Program-made: the position numbers and the translations under genes
Shown: positions 1 through 5,053 of the stretch, one piece after another
Layout: each line of letters starts with the position of its first letter
How positions within the stretch are numbered: the stretch's first letter is position 1
The notes under the pieces: generated by a model
What the model was told of the DNA's origin: nothing
Databases searched by the model: none
What the model saw: the letters and a program-made list of their open reading frames with translations, nothing else
NCBI GenBank assembly: GCA_017548245.1
Contig: JAFYMU010000019.1
Span: 1 to 11,484 of the forward strand
DNA from: Kiritimatiellia bacterium
Lineage (GTDB): Bacteria > Verrucomicrobiota > Kiritimatiellia > RFP12 > DVOR01
Reading direction: 5' to 3'
Length of the DNA stretch: 11,484 nucleotides

Positions 1-102
1 ATCGTTCGCAGTTAGTTTTTGATCGATATTTAACGGGGCCAACGATCATCCCCGGCACGCAACCGAAGTTCCGACATGCCCTGTCGAGACCTGGTCACCC
101 CC
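1..102 (-). ncRNA. ssrA: tmRNA (ssrA), 5' part, truncated by window edge
   Basis: Read on the minus strand from about base 102, the RNA opens with GGGGGTG, the 5' half of the tmRNA acceptor stem, and reaches the T-loop-interacting motif CTCGAC after the usual distance of about 20 nt. Pseudoknot PK1 is complete: stem 1 pairs CGGGG (54-50) with CCCCG (38-34), and stem 2 pairs GATCG (47-43) with CGATC (25-21). An A-rich single strand follows, then the resume codon: GCG AAC GAT at 9-1 encodes Ala-Asn-Asp, the start of ANDx-type tags such as E. coli ANDENYALAA. The rest of the tag, the other pseudoknots and the tRNA-like 3' half lie left of base 1. tmRNA with SmpB rescues stalled ribosomes and tags the nascent chain for proteolysis. 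The 5' boundary is inferred from the acceptor stem. Confidence 0.93.
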
Positions 103-126
103 TTCTCTTGCGAGAAAACGGCGCAT

Positions 127-155
127 AGTATAACGCAAAGAATGTGCAAATACAA
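127..155 (-). promoter_or_regulatory. Putative ssrA promoter
   Basis: On the minus strand TTGTAT (150-155) and TATACT (127-132) are separated by 17 bp. The -10 matches the consensus at five of six positions and the -35 at three. Initiation near base 120 would give a short 5' extension of about 18 nt before the mature tmRNA end at 102, which is what RNase P normally removes. It lies back-to-back with the pnuC promoter. Confidence 0.5.
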
Positions 156-163
156 TCACTAAT

Positions 164-191
164 TTGACAAAATGCATAAAATTGGTATGGT
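164..191 (+). promoter_or_regulatory. Putative pnuC promoter
   Basis: A perfect -35 TTGACA (164-169) is followed after 16 bp by TATGGT (186-191), a weak -10 matching at four positions. Initiation near 198 would put little or nothing of the purine-rich GGAGGAGGT (192-200) in the transcript, which favours a downstream start codon for pnuC. No TPP or NAD riboswitch consensus was recognised in the leader. Confidence 0.4.
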
Positions 192-212
192 GGAGGAGGT
201 GGTGTAAATGGT

Positions 213-938
213 ATGATAGGGGGCAGTGCATTTTGGGTTATTGGAATGAGGAGTGAACCGTTGAAAAAGATGCTTTCGTCATGGAATTGGTTTGAAATCC
301 TTTGGGTGGGGTTCTTTTCGGCATTGGCGGTGGGGATTTCGTTGTGGACGAGGAATAACTTTTTGGGGTTTGTGGCCTTCTTTACAGGCATTATGTGTGT
401 TATTTTTACGGCAAAGGGCAGTATTCTCTCCTTTTTCTGGGGTTATATCAATATTTTGTCCTACGCGTGGATCTCGTGGGAGGGTGGCTTTTATGGTGAG
501 GTGGGGCTGAATTTGCTCTTCTTCTTGCCGTGGAATATTGTGGGCAATTGTTTATGGTATCGCAATATTCAGGACAATGGCGGCTTACGGGTTCGCCAAC
601 TCAAATGGTACATGAGTTTACTGGGGGGATGCGTGTTGTGTGTGGGCGGGACGTTTTTATTAGGCCATTGGTTATCGCACCTCAATGGGCAGCACACGCC
701 TTATTTGGATGCGTTTACAACGGTGACGTCGGTGGTTGCCTTCTTATTGATGATGTTACGTTACCGCGAACACTGGATGTGTTGGCTCATTGTTGACCTC
801 TCAACATTAATCATGTGGGCGATTCGTTGGTATCATGGTAGTCCAGATGGCGCCATTATGGTGGTGATGTGGACGGCGTATTCGGTGATTGCGTTGTATG
901 GGTGGTACAACTGGAGTAAACGGTTGGGCGAGGCGTAA
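213..938 (+). CDS. pnuC: PnuC-type nicotinamide riboside transporter
   Basis: This is a very hydrophobic, Trp-rich protein of up to 241 residues with about seven membrane segments, as expected for PnuC, a SWEET-fold facilitator that takes up nicotinamide riboside for NAD salvage. Family-like stretches are the G-Y-I-N block followed by F-Y-G-E-V around residues 76-96, the L-P-W-N-I-V-G segment, and the C-terminal D-A-F-T-T-V-T-S-V-V-A-F-L-L-M block followed by W-x-x-W and a terminal G-W-Y-x-W. The start is uncertain. ATG 213 lies 12 nt after AGGAGGT (194-200). ATG 246 has no clear ribosome site. TTG 261 has GAGGAG (248-253) at a 7-nt spacing and would give a 225-residue protein beginning M-K-K-M-L. 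The gene uses TTT, ATT, TTG and TAT heavily. Related PnuX proteins carry other vitamins, so the substrate is inferred. Confidence 0.85.
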   Translation: MIGGSAFWVIGMRSEPLKKMLSSWNWFEILWVGFFSALAVGISLWTRNNFLGFVAFFTGIMCVIFTAKGSILSFFWGYINILSYAWISWEGGFYGEVGLNLLFFLPWNIVGNCLWYRNIQDNGGLRVRQLKWYMSLLGGCVLCVGGTFLLGHWLSHLNGQHTPYLDAFTTVTSVVAFLLMMLRYREHWMCWLIVDLSTLIMWAIRWYHGSPDGAIMVVMWTAYSVIALYGWYNWSKRLGEA

Positions 939-1019
939 GGAAAGCGGTTTCAGACGATGATTTATTGGTCAATCCTCTAAATAATTCGCGTATTCTTGAA
1001 GCGTGGAGTGGGGGATTTT

Positions 1020-1028
1020 TGGTAGAAT
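1020..1028 (+). promoter_or_regulatory. Putative extended -10 element before purD
   Basis: TGG-TAGAAT fits the TGn-TAnAAT extended -10 pattern. A possible TTGAAG at 996-1001 is 21 bp away, too far for a normal -35. The element ends only 8 nt before the purD ATG, so a transcript from it would be nearly leaderless. No terminator was found between pnuC and this point, so read-through from pnuC is also possible. Confidence 0.35.
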
Positions 1029-1036
1029 GAGGCATT

Positions 1037-2308
1037 ATGAAAATTCTTGTTATCGGTAATGGCGGGCGTGAACACGCTTTGGTTTGGAAGATTGCTCAGG
1101 ATGCGAGCCGTCCGGAGATCTATTGTGCGCCAGGTAATGCGGGTACAGCGGCCTTGGCAACGAATCTTGCGATTGGCGCAGAAGATGTGGCGCAGATTGT
1201 TGCGTGGGCGCAGGAAAATCAACCCGATTTGGTTGTTGTCGGCCCGGAAGCACCTTTGTGTTTGGGCGTGACGGATGCGTTGGAAGCGGCTGGCATCAAG
1301 GTCTTTGGACCGTGTGAGGCGGCTGCACGTTTGGAAGGTAGCAAGGCTTTTTCGAAGGATGTGATGGAAAAGGCTGGCGTTCCGACGGCACGTTTTCGCG
1401 TTTATACGGATTCTGCAACGGCAATCCAGGAATTGGACACCTTTGGTTTCCCTGTTGTGGTCAAGGCTGATGGCTTGGCGGCAGGTAAGGGTGTGGTGAT
1501 TGCACAGACGCGCGACGAAGCAGTGGCGGCATTGAAGGATATGTTGGACGATGGCCGCTTTGGTGCCGCAGGCGCAGAGGTCGTGGTGGAAGAATTCCTT
1601 GATGGTGAAGAGGCTTCGGTCTTTGCATTGTGCGATGGCGAACATGTGGTGCTGTTGCCGGCAGCTCAGGACCACAAGCGTGTCTTTGATAATGACGAAG
1701 GCCCCAATACCGGTGGCATGGGCGCTTATACGCCCGCTCCGATTGCAACGGCTGACGTGATGCAGTTCACCAAGGATGAGATTGTGCTACCGGTGTTGCG
1801 TGAATTGAAGTCGCGCGGCATTGTGTACAAGGGTGTCTTGTTCTGCGGTCTGATGATTGGCAGTAAGGGCGTCAATGTGTTGGAATTCAACTGCCGTTTC
1901 GGTGACCCTGAGACGGAAGTGGTGGTGCCGAGCATTGCGTCGGATATCGTGCCGATTTTGATGGCTTGCGCAGACGGTACGCTCAGTGATGATTTGGTAA
2001 CGATGCGTGCAGAAGCCGCCACGACGGTGGTGATGGCTTCGCCCGGTTATCCCAATGCCTATCCGAAGGGCGCAGAGATCACGGGCCTTGAAGCGGCAGC
2101 AGCGGCAGGGTGTTTGGTCTTCCACGCAGGTACGGCTTTGAAGGATGGCAAGGTGGTCACCTCGGGTGGTCGCGTGTTGACCGTTACGGCCTTTGGTTCG
2201 GACTTGCGTAAGGCAGTGGAAAAGGCCTATGAAGGCGTGCGTCAGATTCAGTTCGAAGGCGCACACTATCGTCGCGACATTGCGGCGAAGGCTTTTAAGT
2301 ATCTCTAA
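1037..2308 (+). CDS. purD: Phosphoribosylamine--glycine ligase (GARS)
   Basis: PurD joins 5-phosphoribosylamine and glycine with ATP to give GAR, the second step of de novo purine synthesis, in the cytoplasm. The 423 residues match the usual monofunctional length. The N-terminal domain begins with the dinucleotide-like M-K-I-L-V-I-G-N-G-G-R-E-H-A-L. The ATP-grasp core has V-V-V-K-A-D-G-L-A-A-G-K-G-V at about 140-153, then the D-N-D-E-G-P-N-T-G-G-M-G-A-Y segment. The family signature R-F-G-D-P-E sits at 287-292, followed by T-E rather than the commoner T-Q. ATG 1037 is preceded by GAGG (1029-1032) at a short spacing of 4 nt. It is the first gene of a co-directional run, with purE 21 nt downstream. 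No PurR-type operator was recognised. Confidence 0.97.
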   Translation: MKILVIGNGGREHALVWKIAQDASRPEIYCAPGNAGTAALATNLAIGAEDVAQIVAWAQENQPDLVVVGPEAPLCLGVTDALEAAGIKVFGPCEAAARLEGSKAFSKDVMEKAGVPTARFRVYTDSATAIQELDTFGFPVVVKADGLAAGKGVVIAQTRDEAVAALKDMLDDGRFGAAGAEVVVEEFLDGEEASVFALCDGEHVVLLPAAQDHKRVFDNDEGPNTGGMGAYTPAPIATADVMQFTKDEIVLPVLRELKSRGIVYKGVLFCGLMIGSKGVNVLEFNCRFGDPETEVVVPSIASDIVPILMACADGTLSDDLVTMRAEAATTVVMASPGYPNAYPKGAEITGLEAAAAAGCLVFHAGTALKDGKVVTSGGRVLTVTAFGSDLRKAVEKAYEGVRQIQFEGAHYRRDIAAKAFKYL

Positions 2309-2329
2309 TCGTTTGAAAGGATTTTGACA

Positions 2330-2830
2330 ATGGCAACGCCTTTGGTTGGTATTATTATGGGCAGCGATTCGGATTGGGGCACGGTGCAGAAGTGCACCGA
2401 GACGTTGAAGAAGTTCGGCGTGCCCTTTGAAGCAAGCATTATGAGTGCACATCGCACCCCTGTTCAGGCGGCGGCCTATGCTGAAGAAGCAGAAGCCCGT
2501 GGCCTCAAGGTGTTGATTTGCGCGGCAGGTATGGCGGCACACTTGGCTGGCGTCATTGCGGGTCACACGACGTTGCCCGTGTTGGGCGTGCCGATGAAGG
2601 GTGGCGCAATGGATGGTTTGGATGCCTTGTTGGCCACCGTTCAGATGCCGGGCGGCATTCCTGTGGCAACGCTTGCTTTGGGCAATGCTGGCGCAACGAA
2701 TGCGGCGGTTTTGGCAACCCAGATTTTGGCCTTGTCGGACGCTACCTTGCGCGAGAAGTTGCACGCCTTTAAGCAGGAAATGGCAGATAAGGTGATGGCC
2801 GCAAATGCAAAGTTGCAGGAAATGCTGTAA
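2330..2830 (+). CDS. purE: N5-carboxyaminoimidazole ribonucleotide mutase, class I PurE
   Basis: PurE converts N5-CAIR to CAIR in purine synthesis and normally works with PurK, which is not in this window. The start taken is ATG 2330, because AAAGG (2316-2320) is 9 nt upstream; an in-frame TTG at 2324 would be only 3 nt from it. The 166-residue protein has the phosphate-binding G-S-D-S-D-W at 11-16, S-A-H-R-T-P at 39-44 with H41 in the place of the catalytic His45 of E. coli PurE, then A-G-M-A-A-H-L, L-P-V-L-G-V-P and V-Q-M-P-G-G-I-P-V-A-T. These are class I features; class II enzymes carry a different A-G-R-S-N region. It sits 21 nt after purD and abuts the amidase gene, so it is probably co-transcribed with both. 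Confidence 0.96.
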   Translation: MATPLVGIIMGSDSDWGTVQKCTETLKKFGVPFEASIMSAHRTPVQAAAYAEEAEARGLKVLICAAGMAAHLAGVIAGHTTLPVLGVPMKGGAMDGLDALLATVQMPGGIPVATLALGNAGATNAAVLATQILALSDATLREKLHAFKQEMADKVMAANAKLQEML

Positions 2831-2831
2831 C

Positions 2832-4115
2832 GTGCGGTTGTGGGCTGTAGCTTTATTGAGTTTAGCGTGTGGCGTTTGCCATGCGCTAAACTTGAGTAAT
2901 ACCTATTTGTCGCAACGCAATGCCGAACGTGCCGTGCGTGCGACAACGCAATATATCATTTTGCACACCACAGAAGCCGAGGCCGCCTCCTCATTGCGCA
3001 AGTTGAGTCGCAATGGTGAAGCGCACTATTGTGTGGATCGCGATGGCAAGGTCTATCGCATTGTGGATCGCCGTAAGGTGGCGTACCACTGCGGCACGAG
3101 TATGTGGTTGGGGCGTAAGAATATAGACGAAGTCTCCATTGGGATTGAGGTGGTGGGGTACCATGACCGCGCATTGACGTCGGCACAATACACCGCCTTG
3201 CGTGAGTTGATTCTCCTGTTGCAGAAGTTGTACAACGTTAAAGATGCGAATGTCATGCCCCATGCGCAGGTGGCTTATGGCAACCCGAACCGTTGGCATC
3301 GTCGGAGTCATCGCGGACGTAAACGTTGCGGTATGGGTTATGCCACGCCTTCGGTTCGCAAACTCTTGGGGTTGAAGGAGCGTTGGTTATCGGATCCCGA
3401 CGTGAAGGCGCGCCGTTTGGTAGTGGGTGACGATTTCTTATCACAGATTTTGTATGCGAAAAATGGCGATAGCTTGTTGCCGTATAAACTGCCTGTGCCG
3501 GGTGCGAAACCGGTTGCCGCAACGCCTCCGTCGAAGCCGAACCCCGTTAAAAAGGTGATTTCAACGGCTTCTGCGGCACTGCCCGTGAAGAAGCAGGTGC
3601 GCACGGTTGTCATCAAGAAGGGACAGACGGCGTGGGACGTGGCGCGTGAAGCGTACAATGCGGCTTCGACCATTTATGTCTTCCCAGATGGCAAACGCAT
3701 TGCAGGTGATCAGTTGACGGACTGGGAGTCCTTGGTCGCAGGCACAAAGGTCATCTTGGGTGACGAACGGGATGTGCCGGTGCAGACCTTGACGGCCGGT
3801 GTCCATCCCAAGGCTTTGATTGGCGATGCGGTGATGGCCGCAGATACGTGGTACATTCGCCCAACAGGTGGCCGTGTTCAGGGTTCGAAGTTGAATGACA
3901 AGAGCCTTGCCGCGCTTCCGCCTGGAACGAAGATTTTGACGGGTTATGCCATGTGCGGCCCTGTTTCGAGTAAGAAATTACCTTCGAGTCTCTGCCCGTC
4001 ACGTTGGGATGCGCCTGATACGTATTACCTTTTCCCGGGAAAAACGCTTCAGCCGGCATCGAAGATTGATATGAAGCGTGTGCCTGCAGGCACCTATATC
4101 TTCTACAAAAACTAA
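2832..4115 (+). CDS. Secreted N-acetylmuramoyl-L-alanine amidase (Amidase_2/PGRP fold) with C-terminal repeats
   Basis: The enzyme should cut the lactyl-amide bond between MurNAc and the stem peptide. The GTG start at 2832 is chosen because it gives a clean signal peptide (M-R-L-W-A-V-A-L-L-S-L-A-C-G-V-C-H-A, cleavage near residue 18); ATG 2805 would add nine polar residues and overlap purE. An AGGA at 2817-2820 is a weak ribosome site, so coupling to purE is likely. The amidase domain spans about 35-175: H45 in I-I-L-H-T-T, the N-x-x-x-V-S-I-G-I-E-V segment, H144 in M-P-H-A, and R-K-R-C with C166. Zinc ligands are thus His/His/Cys with K164 two residues before the Cys, as in T7 lysozyme. A Pro/Lys linker leads to a LysM-like strand-helix (about 256-276) and then three related units at about 279, 338 and 396. 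Total 427 residues. Confidence 0.85.
   Translation: MRLWAVALLSLACGVCHALNLSNTYLSQRNAERAVRATTQYIILHTTEAEAASSLRKLSRNGEAHYCVDRDGKVYRIVDRRKVAYHCGTSMWLGRKNIDEVSIGIEVVGYHDRALTSAQYTALRELILLLQKLYNVKDANVMPHAQVAYGNPNRWHRRSHRGRKRCGMGYATPSVRKLLGLKERWLSDPDVKARRLVVGDDFLSQILYAKNGDSLLPYKLPVPGAKPVAATPPSKPNPVKKVISTASAALPVKKQVRTVVIKKGQTAWDVAREAYNAASTIYVFPDGKRIAGDQLTDWESLVAGTKVILGDERDVPVQTLTAGVHPKALIGDAVMAADTWYIRPTGGRVQGSKLNDKSLAALPPGTKILTGYAMCGPVSSKKLPSSLCPSRWDAPDTYYLFPGKTLQPASKIDMKRVPAGTYIFYKN
3666..4112 (+). repeat. Three-unit protein repeat at the amidase C terminus
   Basis: Three segments of the amidase align by eye. They start at S-T-I-Y-V-F-P-D-G-K (residue 279), D-T-W-Y-I-R-P-T-G-G (338) and D-T-Y-Y-L-F-P-G-K (396). 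Each is followed about 20 residues later by a G-T-K/Y strand: V-A-G-T-K-V-I-L, P-P-G-T-K-I-L and P-A-G-T-Y-I-F-Y. The period is 58-59 residues and the third unit is cut short at the C terminus. The second unit carries two cysteines 13 residues apart. I do not recognise a named domain; a small all-beta wall-binding or protein-binding module is an inference. Confidence 0.6.
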
Positions 4116-4148
4116 TGATTCGGATTCGTTGAATTGAGAGATTGTTCT

Positions 4149-4910
4149 ATGATGCGTTATCTTTTGTTCCTGATTGTTGCCTTTCCGATGATGCTCTTGG
4201 CTGCCGAATTGGAACCGATTGGCTGGGGCGTTGTCGCTGCCATGGAGACCGAGTTCTATGATAAGACCGGTAAGACGCAGGGCAATGTCACGGGTGGCGA
4301 ACTCTTCCAGGTGCTTCGTGAAGTGAAGATGAATAAGGCTCCGGCGTACTACGTGCAGTTGGACCGAACGAAAAAGCCGACGGGTATCGTGGCCGCGGCC
4401 GATTGCCGTTACTTCCCTGGCCCCATCCCGACCTCGGATGATGTGGATGCCTTGGTCGAATACGTGGGCAATCAGAAGCTCTGTAAGGATTATTTCTCGC
4501 TCTGTGCGAACCGTGATCGTTTGGTGGCGCGTAAACGTGACCAGCACTTGTTGAAGTCGCCTGCTAAGCAGTTGGTCTCCTTGAAGGCGGAGTTGGCAGA
4601 GATTCCCGCGAAGGATCGCCAGTGCGAAGCCGCCATGAAGAAGGCTACGACCGATGCACAACGTTTGAAGTATCGCGATATGCGCAAGGAATTGCGTTAT
4701 CGTGCAACGGGGCTTCAGCAGGAAATCAAGCGTTTGGAATCGCAAGCAACGGCATGGGAAAAGGATCATCCCTTTGATGATTCGGCTGTGAAGAAGTCGG
4801 CTGTGTGGAAACGTTTTAATGCGCAGGCAGAAAAGATGCGCCCGCAAGTGGAAGCACTGTGTGCAAAGGCCGCCGCAACGCCTGCAGTGACCGCCGAAGA
4901 GAAGCCCTAA
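4149..4910 (+). CDS. Secreted protein with SH3-like N-terminal region and coiled coil, unknown function
   Basis: I do not recognise this family. ATG 4149 is taken as the start because GAGAG (4136-4140) lies 8 nt upstream; ATG 4152 is equally possible. The 253-residue product begins with a signal peptide (M-M-R-Y-L-L-F-L-I-V-A-F-P-M-M-L-L-A-A, cleavage before E-L-E-P). Residues about 22-90 look like a small beta barrel of SH3 type, with V-V-A-A-M-E-T-E-F-Y-D, a G-G-E-L-F-Q-V-L strand and A-Y-Y-V-Q-L. From about 125 to 235 the chain is charged and helical, rich in Lys, Arg, Glu and Ala, probably a coiled coil with two short gaps, and it ends in an Ala/Thr/Glu tail. It lies 33 nt after the amidase and just before a terminator, so it is the last gene of that transcript. 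An envelope role beside the amidase is inferred from location only. Confidence 0.65.
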   Translation: MMRYLLFLIVAFPMMLLAAELEPIGWGVVAAMETEFYDKTGKTQGNVTGGELFQVLREVKMNKAPAYYVQLDRTKKPTGIVAAADCRYFPGPIPTSDDVDALVEYVGNQKLCKDYFSLCANRDRLVARKRDQHLLKSPAKQLVSLKAELAEIPAKDRQCEAAMKKATTDAQRLKYRDMRKELRYRATGLQQEIKRLESQATAWEKDHPFDDSAVKKSAVWKRFNAQAEKMRPQVEALCAKAAATPAVTAEEKP

Positions 4911-4930
4911 TCGGGGAAGACGAATTGGAG

Positions 4931-4963
4931 AACGGACGTGAGGTAGCTCGCGTCCGTTTTTTT
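4931..4963 (+). terminator. Intrinsic terminator closing the purD operon
   Basis: A 12-bp stem pairs AACGGACGTGAG (4931-4942) with CTCGCGTCCGTT (4947-4958), with one T-G pair, around a GTAG tetraloop. It ends in seven T residues (4957-4963). It lies 20 nt after the stop of the coiled-coil protein gene. Confidence 0.93.
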
Positions 4964-5019
4964 GTTGCATAGGCGCGTTCTAGAGTTCATGCTGAGTGGA
5001 ATCTTTATTTTAGGGCTTG

Positions 5020-5049
5020 TTGAAATAAAGGGGCTCGTGTTACTATAGT
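5020..5049 (+). promoter_or_regulatory. Putative promoter of the GH20 gene
   Basis: TTGAAA (5020-5025) and TATAGT (5044-5049) are 18 bp apart, each matching the consensus at five positions. The -10 lies inside a perfect 10-bp palindrome, TACTATAGTA (5041-5050). The box ends 4 nt before the ATG at 5054, so transcription from it would begin at or just inside the start codon. There is no Shine-Dalgarno sequence. Confidence 0.5.
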
Positions 5050-5053
5050 AAGT

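Noticed and set aside
103..260. Riboswitch (TPP or NAD) in the pnuC leader
   Set aside because: No THI-box or NAD aptamer consensus can be found, and the likely transcript leader is too short.
977..2764. Long minus-strand open frames opposite purD and purE
   Set aside because: Composition is antisense-like (Cys, His and Arg rich), there is no ribosome site, and purD/purE are certain on the other strand.
2805..2831. ATG 2805 as the amidase start
   Set aside because: It would place polar, Cys-rich residues before the signal peptide and overlap purE by 26 nt; GTG 2832 gives a standard signal peptide.
3999..4970. Minus-strand frame of 323 codons opposite the coiled-coil gene
   Set aside because: It runs through a strong terminator hairpin, has no recognisable domain, and lies opposite a gene with a signal peptide and ribosome site.
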